DNA from: a virus
IMG/VR virus record: IMGVR_UViG_3300046002_007711
Span: 1 to 31,554 of that record
Length of the DNA: 31,554 bases
Strand: one strand, 5' to 3'
Shown here one piece after another: positions 15,462 through 23,422 of the stretch. The notes beneath the pieces are model-generated. The model ran no database searches and had not been told where the DNA came from. It was given only the letters and a program-made list of their open reading frames with translations. The position numbers and the translations under genes were made by a program. How positions within the stretch are numbered: position 1 is the first letter of the stretch; every line of letters starts with the position of its first letter.

Positions 15462-17303
15462 CTATGTTAATACATATGTTATGCTTGTTCCGGCCCCACC
15501 TGCTTGTAGTGTGTTTGATCTATATACTTTATATTGTCCTACTGTTGTCAATGTGAATGAACTAAATACACCAAATCCACCCGTTGTTATGTTTGTTAAA
15601 CTTGCTAGTGAACTATTGAATGCTATATAATGGTACTTGTCCCCAGTCCAAGTTATTGTTAATGTTTGTCCACTCGCTGTTGTTGTTCCCTTCGATACAG
15701 TTCCAACTGTACCACCTAGAGTAGTATCCCATGCCGCTAGATTTTCTAATTCTGTAGATGTAAAGGATGTTGTAGATGATGCTCCATATCTTAAACTTCT
15801 AATCTTTGTATATGTGAATGAGTTTGTAGATGTTATTGTCAATGCTGGACTATTGTCAGATCCTAATACCCCTGATGAAGAATAATTTGATGTTGCAGTT
15901 GCGGTTATTGAACTTGATCCAGTTGCAGAACCAGTTACAAATATAGGTGATGTTACATTTGTTGAAGTAAAATTATGAACCCAAGAATTTGCTGTTCCAG
16001 AAGCTGATACAAATGAAATACTACCTGTAGCTCCTTGTTCTATTTGGTTTGATGTTGAACCCAGCTGTACCGTTGCTGTTGGTGTAATTGTTGGTGATCC
16101 TGGATTGGTTTTTGATAGGGTTCCTGTAAGTGTAGTTGATTGCATGTTCAACGTATTGTCTAATGGGCTTGATGCCGTTACTTGCAGACTATATGTATGA
16201 CTTCCAGTTGTAGTTGTGTTATAAACTAATTGAGTTGCTAGTGATCCAGTAGATGTTAATAAAACACCACCTTCGTATAGTGATGCACTTATTAAAGTAT
16301 ATCCACCTACTGCTATTGTACCGGTTACTGTATAATTATCTGTTACTTTATTAAATCTATCTGTTGCAAATGTACTATTAAAAGAAGCTACTGGTGCTGA
16401 TGGTACTGTAGGTGTTCCAAATATAAATTTAAGTCTTCCGTTAACAAATGTTACAGCTACGTTGCTATCATAATCAGCTACTTCAATTTCACTCAATGGA
16501 TTATTGCTAGCAGATACATATGTAACCCCGGCGCCAAATCCGCTAGCAGCTGCAGATTGAGATATAAACGTTGGATTAATAAATGATGCCGTTTGCGCAT
16601 TTTGAGCAAAGGATGCTGTTAATGCATATGAAGCGCTTATTGCATTTGATACTGAACCACTAAAAAATGAAGCTGTTTGTGCGTTTTGAGCAAATGAAGA
16701 AGTTAAAGCATATGAAGCAGTTATAGCTAAGGATGATCCTTTATCTGATATAACTATGTTTTTAGTTGTACCACCTGTCTCTTTAGTACCTATTACAAAA
16801 CGAGATGATCCATCCGGATCATCTTCAACACTAAGACTACTAGATATTGTTGGAGCTCCAAAACTCTCTGACAAAAAGAATATAGTACCGTGATTAACAT
16901 ATAAATGATTCCATGCAGAAGTTGGTGATCCTAGATTATATGGTGAAATACCTTCAGGATTTGGTTTTCGGGGAACCCAATCACCAAATGGTTCGTCTGC
17001 TAATAGTGCATTACTTGCTAAATTTGCGTTATTAGCAAAGTTTGCAGTAGTAGCAAAGGTTGCAAGTGATGCAGTACCTTGTAATGATCCAGTAAATCCT
17101 GCTGTTGCTTTAACGCTTCCAGTAACTGCTAATGAACCTGTAATTATTGCGGATCCAGTAAATGGAAACGAGCTACCGCCTCCTCCTCCGTTTAATGCAA
17201 AAGAAGCAGTCAATGCAAAATTTGCATATGAAGAGGTTCCAAATAACGAACCCGTTATATTGTATGAACCCGATCGTAACTGTTCCGGTTTAATTAATGC
17301 CAT
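15462..17303 (-). CDS. Fibre protein with Ig-like C-terminal region, 613 aa
   Basis: The N-terminal third is built of the same fibre modules as the giant gene: NITGSLFGTSSYANFALTAS, FPFTGSAIITGSLAVTGSV and AGFTGSLQGTASLATFATTA. A distinct block follows at about 100-190 (DWVPRKPNPEGISPYNLGSP, AWNHLYVNHGTIFFLSE). Then there are two copies of ISASYALTASFAQNAQTASF-type sequence. The C-terminal half (from about 300) is Ser/Thr-rich beta sandwich material with Ig-like spacing. Start ATG 17303 has a good AAGGA seven nt upstream. It is first of the fibre row after the neck genes and the 48-aa protein, the position of the whisker gene wac in T4, so a neck or head fibre is possible. Confidence 0.8.
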   Translation of the reverse strand: MALIKPEQLRSGSYNITGSLFGTSSYANFALTASFALNGGGGGSSFPFTGSAIITGSLAVTGSVKATAGFTGSLQGTASLATFATTANFANNANLASNALLADEPFGDWVPRKPNPEGISPYNLGSPTSAWNHLYVNHGTIFFLSESFGAPTISSSLSVEDDPDGSSRFVIGTKETGGTTKNIVISDKGSSLAITASYALTSSFAQNAQTASFFSGSVSNAISASYALTASFAQNAQTASFINPTFISQSAAASGFGAGVTYVSASNNPLSEIEVADYDSNVAVTFVNGRLKFIFGTPTVPSAPVASFNSTFATDRFNKVTDNYTVTGTIAVGGYTLISASLYEGGVLLTSTGSLATQLVYNTTTTGSHTYSLQVTASSPLDNTLNMQSTTLTGTLSKTNPGSPTITPTATVQLGSTSNQIEQGATGSISFVSASGTANSWVHNFTSTNVTSPIFVTGSATGSSSITATATSNYSSSGVLGSDNSPALTITSTNSFTYTKIRSLRYGASSTTSFTSTELENLAAWDTTLGGTVGTVSKGTTTASGQTLTITWTGDKYHYIAFNSSLASLTNITTGGFGVFSSFTLTTVGQYKVYRSNTLQAGGAGTSITYVLT

Positions 17304-17304
17304 T

Positions 17305-17451
17305 TTATTTTCCTTGTGCTGCGTAAGGTTTTACGTAGTTTTTACTATTTTTACTTTTGCTAAATTTTGTTTTAGCATGAATTCCTGGTCTTTTTACTTT
17401 AGGTTTTCTTACAAATGAAATTGTTGCTTGTGATTTTGCTTTTGCTGCCAT
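17305..17451 (-). CDS. Small basic protein, 48 aa
   Basis: A complete short gene in the gap between the gp15-like and 613-aa fibre genes. It begins MAAKAKSQATISFVRKPKVK, continues RPGIHAKTKFSKSKNSKNYV and ends KPYAAQGK. About a quarter of residues are Lys/Arg, almost none acidic. The RPGIHAKTK...SKNY core resembles a small protein I recall next to structural genes of marine T4-type phages; function unknown. A nucleic-acid or virion-binding role fits the charge. Its stop (TAA 17307-17305) almost touches the next start at 17303, and the next gene's AAGGA lies inside it, so the two are translationally linked. The ATATTTATAA element is only 5 nt upstream. Confidence 0.72.
   Translation of the reverse strand: MAAKAKSQATISFVRKPKVKRPGIHAKTKFSKSKNSKNYVKPYAAQGK
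17311..17315 (-). promoter_or_regulatory. Ribosome binding site AAGGA for 613-aa fibre gene
   Basis: AAGGA with a 7-nt gap to ATG 17303, inside the end of the 48-aa gene. It is one of few clear Shine-Dalgarno sites in the window. Confidence 0.6.
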
Positions 17452-17455
17452 TTTA

Positions 17456-17466
17456 TTATAAATATT
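17456..17466 (-). promoter_or_regulatory. Recurrent ATATTTATAA element
   Basis: Coding-strand AATATTTATAATAAAATG. Its TATAAT box ends only 3 nt before the ATG of the 48-aa gene, too near for a promoter serving that gene. It may serve the following fibre gene or act at the RNA level. Confidence 0.4.
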
Positions 17467-17471
17467 AAACG

Positions 17472-18734
17472 TTAACTACTAAATTTTCCAATTGCTACTA
17501 CCTCATCTTGAGCATTAAAACTATATCCTAATTCTAAAGATATAATAACTAATGTTGATGTATTATTACCGTTATCAATGAATGAAGATATAGCTGCATT
17601 TTCAATTAAAGTACCATTACAGAATATAGAAAAATTATTTAAAGATGTAGATGGTAGTCCAGCAGGAGCAGGTAACCAACCACTAGCAAATGTTATTGTA
17701 GTTGAATCAATAAATGTTCCTAATTTTTGTATATTTGTATTTAAATATTGAAGCACAGCCGGATCTATATAATTTATTATTTGTTTTGAGTCATCTATAA
17801 ATATTGGAGAAAGTTTTTTGGTTGTTGATTTAACCTCGGATAAATTATTTACTGTTTCTAATCCAATTATAACTTGAGATTTACTGTTATATTTTTTAAT
17901 TGCTGTTAATTCTTTTTGAATTGTATCAGGTACTACATATCCAAATAATTTAATAGAAAATGTTCCTTTTACAATTCTATTTGTATTATCTGTAATTTCT
18001 ACAGTTGTTGCATATGAATCAATAGATGCTTTAAATTTAAACCGTTCTGGGTCTCCCCAGTATGAATCTGAAGCATAGTTAACGGCCTCAATTATTTTGT
18101 TTAATTGTTCAACATAGTATGTTTGGATAGTACAACTATATGTTAAAGTTACATAATCAGGCACTACATTTACTACAAATTGTTCAGTTGGAATTCTATT
18201 ATTTAATAAATTAAAATTTGAATAATCATTTTTTAAATTATATGTTTTTTTAAAAGATGTATATAAATGGGGTGTATTAGCATCTAATTTATTTGAAAGA
18301 GAACGATTTTTATCAATTGTATCTCGTTTAAACATAATTAAAGGAGACATAATTGCACCATTTTTATCCTTATAGTATCCATCTTTTTGAGTAGATTTCC
18401 ATCTTTCAGGAGATCCATATATAATAGGTACCGGTATTCTTACACCATTTTGTAAAACAGTAGGTCTAATAACATTTTGAAAATAATACATTATTGACTC
18501 ATCTATGTCCTGTAAACCTAAAGTAAATGGTTTTGTTGTATCACCTTTAAATGACATTTGATTAGATCGATTAAAATCAACTCCATTTTGATCATTTGCA
18601 GAAAATTGATTAAATTCTATTTGAGTATTTGGGTTACCTAAAGATTGACCTGTTTCAGGAGAGATATAAGGATCTACTAAACCATTTGATATCTCTTTTT
18701 GGGATTTTGGTTGTGGTTTTCTAATTGATGGCAT
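17472..18734 (-). CDS. gp15: Tail completion / sheath stabiliser protein (T4 gp15-like)
   Basis: 420 aa, longer than T4 gp15 (272 aa). The middle follows the gp15 order: YYFQNVIRPTVLQNGVRIPV and PIIYGSPERWKS (compare IRVPITYASKEHF in T4), a segment with SPLIMFKRD, then VTLTYSCTIQTYYVEQLNKI (compare IYELSIFTRYEDDMFQIVEQ) and GTFSIKLFGYVVPDTIQ. T4 gp15 caps the sheath-tube and joins tail to neck. The first 60 residues are polar and probably disordered. The extra 100 C-terminal residues (after about 310) include the beta-rich TITFASGWLPAPAG and are not recognised. It directly follows the gp14-like gene with a 4-nt gap, matching the 13-14-15 order of T4. Confidence 0.68.
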   Translation of the reverse strand: MPSIRKPQPKSQKEISNGLVDPYISPETGQSLGNPNTQIEFNQFSANDQNGVDFNRSNQMSFKGDTTKPFTLGLQDIDESIMYYFQNVIRPTVLQNGVRIPVPIIYGSPERWKSTQKDGYYKDKNGAIMSPLIMFKRDTIDKNRSLSNKLDANTPHLYTSFKKTYNLKNDYSNFNLLNNRIPTEQFVVNVVPDYVTLTYSCTIQTYYVEQLNKIIEAVNYASDSYWGDPERFKFKASIDSYATTVEITDNTNRIVKGTFSIKLFGYVVPDTIQKELTAIKKYNSKSQVIIGLETVNNLSEVKSTTKKLSPIFIDDSKQIINYIDPAVLQYLNTNIQKLGTFIDSTTITFASGWLPAPAGLPSTSLNNFSIFCNGTLIENAAISSFIDNGNNTSTLVIISLELGYSFNAQDEVVAIGKFSS

Positions 18735-18738
18735 GGTT

Positions 18739-19248
18739 TTATATCCTTTCTTTAGTTATACCTACTTTATCTGAAGGAACATAATGAGCAGTACATGTAA
18801 TAGATATATCAGCACCAAAATTTTCTAGTCCAGGGTTTAAAGGATTTGGGCTGTATGGGTAATCTGGGTCTTTGCCTACAAATAGTTGATTATCTGCTAC
18901 GTTATTTAATTCCCAATATCCTTCATACCACATTATTATATCTCCAACTTTAGGTAAAATATTAGCATCAATTAAATCATCTCTAAAAAACTTAAATGTA
19001 ATTGGTAAATCATAATCTACACCCATATCTCCAGTTGGAGATGATATATCTCCTAAATCAAGTAACATATTTAAAATTACAGGTTCTTCATAATATTTTG
19101 CACCTGCGGATTCACCATATATGTTTACTTTAGTTTCTGCTGCTTGTAATTGATAAAATACACACTGTTGGGAAATAATATCATGTAACAACTCACGATT
19201 AATGTGTCTAATTAATGAAACGTCTCGAGATGTACCGTAAAGAGCCAT
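18739..19248 (-). CDS. gp14: Neck protein (T4 gp14-like)
   Basis: 169 aa, shorter than T4 gp14 (256 aa). The central block, FKFFRDDLIDANILPKVGD then IIMWYEGYWELNNVADNQLF then VGKDPDYPY, follows the T4 pattern of PKEGDLIYFP...LFEINWV...FYQLGQ. The N-terminal part (INRELLHDIISQQCVFYQL, YGESAGAKYYEEPVILNML) resembles the LxxEsIxmrGxxcyYvPRE start of that family. gp14 binds gp13 at the head-tail junction. It lies 1 nt after the gp13-like gene and 4 nt before the gp15-like gene, so the three are one operon. Start ATG 19248 has AGGA 4 nt upstream. Confidence 0.65.
   Translation of the reverse strand: MALYGTSRDVSLIRHINRELLHDIISQQCVFYQLQAAETKVNIYGESAGAKYYEEPVILNMLLDLGDISSPTGDMGVDYDLPITFKFFRDDLIDANILPKVGDIIMWYEGYWELNNVADNQLFVGKDPDYPYSPNPLNPGLENFGADISITCTAHYVPSDKVGITKERI
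18744..18747 (-). promoter_or_regulatory. Ribosome binding site AGGA for gp15-like gene
   Basis: GAAAGGA within the end of the gp14-like gene, 9 nt before ATG 18734. Confidence 0.45.
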
Positions 19249-19249
19249 A

Positions 19250-20401
19250 TTATCCTATAAAAATTGTCATTGGTACTTGTGCTATAGTTTTATTCTGGTA
19301 TTCTGCTTCAAGTGATTTATTTTCAAGTAAAACTTTACGTGATGTTGTATCTAAATAGGCTCTTAAACGTTCAATCAGTGCTTGTTTTTCTGTTGTTGCT
19401 GCAGAAATTAAATCTCCTTGGTTTAAAGTTACTTCAGATCCAGGAATTGGTATAGTTGAATATTTACCTCTTACATATCCTAAAATTTCTTTAACTATTG
19501 CTAGTCCATATTCAAATACCCATTGACGACCAATCGAGTTTATCGTAGTATATGTTGGGTTAGTATATGGTACATTAGAGGCGTTGGTAATTATACTTTG
19601 GCCGTTTCGTTCAACATATGGTTGATTACGATCCGATAATAAAATATATTCAAATCGTAATTTATCTACACCTCCATTTGGAATAGGAAATATTCTTAAC
19701 ATATTATTTACTAATTCAAACGAATATTGAGATTTTCTGATTTGATCATTAAATTCAATCATTTGAAATTTTTGCATGTCGTAACTTAAAGGCATTAACA
19801 TAAAGTTCATTGCAGGAGAATATCCTCCAAATCCCATACTATCCATCATGCTCATCATTCCAGCTCCTGCACCCGCATACGGGTCAAAATATCTAGTAAT
19901 GGCTGGTGTATTTTCGTAAAAAATACGTTTAATTTCAATACCACCTTGAATATTTTGGGACGTTGCCCAAGATTTCATATCGTAATTTTGTACTCCAGGA
20001 GTTAATGTAAGTGATCCTGTATACCAAGAAACAGTTCCTCCAACTCCAGCTTCCGTTCCATATTGGTTTGAAAGTAAAATAACATTAGATAAACTTCCTT
20101 GAACTAATTCATTGTTACCAGGTGCTGTATTTGTTGGAGCTCCTTGTAAAGTTAATAAATTTTCAGCTACTTGATAAGCATATATTTCATTTCCGTATGT
20201 GGTAATTGCTTCCTCAAATGCAGCATAAAAATTTAAATCTTGTAATTCAATTTCAACTATTGGATATCCTAATCGACGAGAAGCAAATACAGCAAACTTA
20301 TCAATATCTACTTGAAATTGTAAATCGTTATCATAAAAACCAAATGGTGTTTCTCCGGGGGTAAATGTAGAGCTTCCGCTCCATATGGGAATATTTGCCA
20401 T
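19250..20401 (-). CDS. gp13: Neck protein (T4 gp13-like)
   Basis: 383 aa (T4 gp13 is 309). Residues about 38-75 carry the typical opening RRLGYPIVEIELQDLNFYAA, FEEAITTYGNEIY, AYQVAENLLTLQG. A beta-rich middle and IKRIFYENTPAITRYFDPYA follow, then a Met/Gly-rich loop (AGAGMMSMMDSMGFGGYSPA), then LRIFPIPNGGVDKLRFEYIL and WVFEYGLAIVKEILGYVRGK, and a closing helical segment LIERLRAYLDTTSRKVLLE. In T4, gp13 forms the ring under the portal that seals the filled head and receives the tail. The Gly/Met loop is a local oddity that relatives may lack. It is first of the 13-14-15 block, starting 4 nt after the beta-rich 148-aa gene. Confidence 0.75.
   Translation of the reverse strand: MANIPIWSGSSTFTPGETPFGFYDNDLQFQVDIDKFAVFASRRLGYPIVEIELQDLNFYAAFEEAITTYGNEIYAYQVAENLLTLQGAPTNTAPGNNELVQGSLSNVILLSNQYGTEAGVGGTVSWYTGSLTLTPGVQNYDMKSWATSQNIQGGIEIKRIFYENTPAITRYFDPYAGAGAGMMSMMDSMGFGGYSPAMNFMLMPLSYDMQKFQMIEFNDQIRKSQYSFELVNNMLRIFPIPNGGVDKLRFEYILLSDRNQPYVERNGQSIITNASNVPYTNPTYTTINSIGRQWVFEYGLAIVKEILGYVRGKYSTIPIPGSEVTLNQGDLISAATTEKQALIERLRAYLDTTSRKVLLENKSLEAEYQNKTIAQVPMTIFIG
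19253..19256 (-). promoter_or_regulatory. Ribosome binding site AGGA for gp14-like gene
   Basis: ATAGGATAATATG: AGGA 4 nt before ATG 19248, overlapping the end of the gp13-like gene. Confidence 0.45.
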
Positions 20402-20405
20402 GTTT

Positions 20406-20852
20406 TTAAGAGTTTACTAGTGTATATTCTACATCAATGCTGCCACTTATAGCGTATGCTTGAATAAAATTAATATCGTCTCCAAAAGTACCATTAAATT
20501 TACTTGAGGTAACATTTGAGCTTATAACAAATATACTTGATTGAGGTAATACCTCTTGAGTAAATGAGGTTATTGAACCACTTATTGTTAAAGCAATATT
20601 ATTTGTATTATCTAAATTTGTAATACGAGCATATTTTAAACTACTTGAAGGAAATGTGCCCGCCCCTGGGTTAGGGCCATTTAAATTAAATAAATTAATT
20701 GATGTGGTTTGAGGGCATGTTAATATTCTCCTATCAACATTAGTTACATTAGAGATAGAGTACACACTATCGTTTTGAATAGTTTTATTTTTAACTATTT
20801 GCTCTTCTGAGATAGTTACTTTAAATGTTGATGGTGTTAAAGTAGTTGACAT
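20406..20852 (-). CDS. Beta-rich hypothetical virion protein, 148 aa
   Basis: Function not recognised. I place the start at ATG 20852 (MSTTLTPSTFKVTISEEQIV). The frame stays open to a TTG at 20879, but the ATG sits 11 nt behind the recurrent AT-rich element and the upstream part would overlap that element. The rest alternates short strands: YARITNLDNTNNIALTISGS, FTQEVLPQSSIFVISSN and a closing strand SIDVEYTLVNS, suggesting a small beta sandwich. There is no signal peptide or membrane helix. It lies between PhoH and gp13, 4 nt before the latter. A capsid decoration or neck protein is possible from position only. Confidence 0.72.
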   Translation of the reverse strand: MSTTLTPSTFKVTISEEQIVKNKTIQNDSVYSISNVTNVDRRILTCPQTTSINLFNLNGPNPGAGTFPSSSLKYARITNLDNTNNIALTISGSITSFTQEVLPQSSIFVISSNVTSSKFNGTFGDDINFIQAYAISGSIDVEYTLVNS

Positions 20853-20863
20853 TTGATATTTTG

Positions 20864-20874
20864 TTATAAATATT
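20864..20874 (-). promoter_or_regulatory. Recurrent ATATTTATAA element
   Basis: Coding-strand AATATTTATAACAAAA, 11 nt before ATG 20852. It supports that start over the upstream TTG. Confidence 0.4.
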
Positions 20875-20896
20875 GACAAAAACTTTAATCTTAATT

Positions 20897-21595
20897 CTAT
20901 GCTCTAAGGTTTTTATATATGTCTAAAATATATTCTACAATTTCGTGTCTGTGATTTTTTTCTAAGGTAATTACCTCAAATCCAGGTACATCTTTCATAT
21001 GTTTACATACAACATCAAATCCAGAAGATTTACGATCTTTTAAGTCAATTTGGGCACCATCACCACAAAATACCATTTTTGAACCATGGCATATACGAGT
21101 TAATAAAAGTTCCATTTGTGTATCTGTTAAGTTTTGAGCTTCATCAATTACAACTAAACAATTTGTAAAATTTCTACCACGCATAAACGATACAGGAACA
21201 ATTTCAATTTCACCATCTGCTATACATTTTTCAATTTTTTCTTTATTGTATAGGCGATGCATATTTTCATATACAGGAGCAGTAAATGGAGCTAATTTTT
21301 CGTTTACATCTCCTGGCAGGAATCCAATATCTTGTCCTGCTACTACAGTTGGACGAGTAATGATTATTTTTTCAATTTCTCTACTAAAAAGTAAATCTAA
21401 AGCAATATTTGCTGCTAATAGCGATTTACCAGATCCAGCTTTACCTTTTAAAACAGTTACAGTGTTGTAAAGAATTTGTTCTTTAGCACGTTTTTGCTCT
21501 TCGTTTAATTGGATGTTAAATCTAATGGGACCTTTTGGTTTTCTTTTTTCTTGAAAAACCTTTTTTGCTTCCGGAGTTCGGTTAAAATCATTCAT
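20897..21595 (-). CDS. phoH: PhoH-like P-loop ATPase
   Basis: 232 aa, complete. Walker A is GKAGSGKS (residues 51-58), Walker B LVVIDEAQ (about 147-154), and the GDGAQIDL (178-185) and EKNHRH (212-217) motifs match PhoH proteins. The ITRPTVVAGQDIGFLPGD segment (79-96) is another family hallmark. PhoH ATPases bind and hydrolyse ATP and are linked to RNA metabolism; host PhoH is phosphate-starvation-induced. The gene is very common in phages, but its job there is unknown. Here it is wedged between the capsid and neck genes, just after a terminator and with its own AT-rich element, so it can be expressed apart from the capsid gene. No KH or PIN domain is fused. Confidence 0.93.
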   Translation of the reverse strand: MNDFNRTPEAKKVFQEKRKPKGPIRFNIQLNEEQKRAKEQILYNTVTVLKGKAGSGKSLLAANIALDLLFSREIEKIIITRPTVVAGQDIGFLPGDVNEKLAPFTAPVYENMHRLYNKEKIEKCIADGEIEIVPVSFMRGRNFTNCLVVIDEAQNLTDTQMELLLTRICHGSKMVFCGDGAQIDLKDRKSSGFDVVCKHMKDVPGFEVITLEKNHRHEIVEYILDIYKNLRA

Positions 21596-21610
21596 ATAAC
21601 TATATTTGTT

Positions 21611-21620
21611 GATAAATATT
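21611..21620 (-). promoter_or_regulatory. Variant AATATTTATC element before phoH
   Basis: Coding-strand AATATTTATCAAC, about 15 nt before ATG 21595 and downstream of the terminator. It has one change (TATC for TATA) from the other copies. Confidence 0.3.
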
Positions 21621-21630
21621 AGTAAAAGAC

Positions 21631-21656
21631 TAAAAAAGCCGAACTTTCGTTCGGCT
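21631..21656 (-). terminator. Rho-independent terminator after major capsid gene
   Basis: Perfect 8-bp stem AGCCGAAC/GTTCGGCT with a GAAA tetraloop, then TTTTTTAG on the minus strand. It starts 25 nt after the capsid stop codon. The plus strand is also T-rich, but no plus-strand gene approaches it. Confidence 0.88.
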
Positions 21657-21680
21657 CTTTATTTTAGTTAAAATTAACTA

Positions 21681-23393
21681 TTAGATACTAGCTAAATCAT
21701 TAACAAATACACGACCAAAGAATTCTGGACGGATCATTTTCTTAGCGTAACGAGTCAATAAACCTTTACGTGGAGTAAATGTTACTGGATCGTACACAAG
21801 AGGTGTCATGATTAACGGTACATATGGAGCAAATACAGCACCAGTTTCAAGGAATTGAGCTCCTCTATAACCCATCAAAATAACGTTTTCTGTCATGTAA
21901 GGGTTTTTGTAAACTGTGTAACGGCTGTTAAATTGACCTGCTTTTTGGATACCAAAAGCATATGAACCTTTAGTAACATCACCATCTGAAGATGAAGCAA
22001 ATCCTGGGATTGATTCAATGATAGTTGCTACTGCTGGGGAACATACTAAGAAATTAGCACCACCTCTAAGAGTCTTTTGGTGAATCTTATTGCTTACTTT
22101 TTGGAATTTAGTACCTAAAGTTTGGAACCACTGACCTTGTGTGTTGTAGAATCCTGTTTGAGAAACAGATGTTGGTGTTTCCCAAGCTGTTCTTGCAGCA
22201 TTTAGGTTATTATTGTTTTTAGCTGACCAATACTCATCTGCAGCAGAAGCATCTTGGATTAACATATCTAAGTTTTCAAGATCTATTTCTAGAGCAATAT
22301 ATTCAGACATGATTGATGTTAATTCAGCTTCAGCATCTAATGATTGGTATGCGTTTAAATCCTGTGCAAATTCTGGTGTCCATTGTGCTTTTAACTTACG
22401 AGTTTTAGCAACAATAGCTTCAGATTTCATTTGGATATTGATTTCTGGGATAGCTAATGCATCTGTTGATGTTGAGTTGGCATTATAATATCCTCCTCCA
22501 TTTTTATCTTCAAAATCACCACGTGTATTATCTGCAGGTTGTTTGTTATACCAAACTGTGTTAGTACCACCATTCAATGGAAGGATTGCACCTACGTTAA
22601 CTGAACCTGAAGCGATAAAGTATACGTTAGTACCATCAGTAGAAGTATATTGAGGTAAATAACGTAATTGTTGAGCAGCAGTTAAAACAGATCCTGAAGC
22701 AACAACAAATGCACGAACACCTTTAAGATCTGAACCAGATAATGAAGTTACAGGGACTGCAACTTTAGAGTAGGAGTTAGTTGCAATTGAAGCTGATAAT
22801 GTTGAATCATAATCTACATCTGCCCAAGAAGCTGTAGTTACTGTAGTAGTTACAGAAGCTGAGAATTGGTTGATTGAGAATGCAAATCGACCAGCACCAT
22901 ATAAACCTTGAGATGCATCAGCATTTGCTCCTGGGTCTGTGTTACCGTACATTGAAGAAGTAGCACCATAAGTATTTCCAGCAGGACCAAAAGGACCTGT
23001 TGGAGCATTTTTCCCATCTGGATCACCATATTGGAAATCTAAGAAAAATACAAGACCTGAAGGTAGATTCATTGGTTGTACAGACATGAATTCTTTAGTT
23101 GATAAAGAACCAAATACTTTACGTACCAATGGAAGAGCTACACCAGCCCATTGTTCACCTTGACCAGCTGTAAAACTGCCTTGAGTACCTGCTCCACCTG
23201 TTGATGATTGCTCAGTTACTAACTGTTTTGCTTGGTTTTCGAGGATCATAGCCATGTTATTTTTGTTAACTTCGCTACCAAGTCCCTCTAAGAGACCTGT
23301 TTTACCCCATTTTGATGCCATTCTAGCGGCATCGTTCTGCATGTTTTTCCATCCGGAAGCAGAACTTTCGAGTAATGAATTAATTGTTGACAT
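21681..23393 (-). CDS. gp23: Major capsid protein (T4 gp23 family)
   Basis: 570 aa (T4 gp23 is 521). Landmarks are KNNMAMILENQAKQLVTEQ near residue 44, GVALPLVRKVFGSLSTKEFM, SVQPMNLPSGLVFFLDFQYG, AIPEINIQMKSEAIVAKTRK with LKAQWTPEFAQDLNAYQSLD, and the C-terminal ENVILMGYRGAQFLETGAVF, APYVPLIMTP. These define the gp23-type HK97-fold subunit that forms the capsid hexamers. The N-terminus should be a delta region removed by the prohead protease; LLE-G at residues 34-37 fits the T4 (I/L)xE cleavage rule (inference). A Gly/Asn-rich stretch at about 150-310 replaces the T4 insertion domain. It is bounded by its own terminator and follows the scaffold gene by 29 nt. No separate gp24-type vertex gene is seen here. 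Confidence 0.93.
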   Translation of the reverse strand: MSTINSLLESSASGWKNMQNDAARMASKWGKTGLLEGLGSEVNKNNMAMILENQAKQLVTEQSSTGGAGTQGSFTAGQGEQWAGVALPLVRKVFGSLSTKEFMSVQPMNLPSGLVFFLDFQYGDPDGKNAPTGPFGPAGNTYGATSSMYGNTDPGANADASQGLYGAGRFAFSINQFSASVTTTVTTASWADVDYDSTLSASIATNSYSKVAVPVTSLSGSDLKGVRAFVVASGSVLTAAQQLRYLPQYTSTDGTNVYFIASGSVNVGAILPLNGGTNTVWYNKQPADNTRGDFEDKNGGGYYNANSTSTDALAIPEINIQMKSEAIVAKTRKLKAQWTPEFAQDLNAYQSLDAEAELTSIMSEYIALEIDLENLDMLIQDASAADEYWSAKNNNNLNAARTAWETPTSVSQTGFYNTQGQWFQTLGTKFQKVSNKIHQKTLRGGANFLVCSPAVATIIESIPGFASSSDGDVTKGSYAFGIQKAGQFNSRYTVYKNPYMTENVILMGYRGAQFLETGAVFAPYVPLIMTPLVYDPVTFTPRKGLLTRYAKKMIRPEFFGRVFVNDLASI

Positions 23394-23412
23394 TGTTTTG
23401 TTTTTTGTTTTT

Positions 23413-23420
23413 AATTTATA
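23413..23420 (-). promoter_or_regulatory. TATAAATT box before capsid gene
   Basis: Coding-strand TATAAATT, one base from the T4 late promoter TATAAATA, 19 nt before the capsid ATG in a 29-nt AT-only gap. It is a candidate late promoter for strong capsid expression. Confidence 0.35.
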
Positions 23421-23422
23421 AT

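Noticed and set aside
20406-20879. Upstream TTG start giving a 157-aa product
   Set aside because: ATG at 20852 has the usual leader and element spacing. The nine added residues would be encoded across that element.
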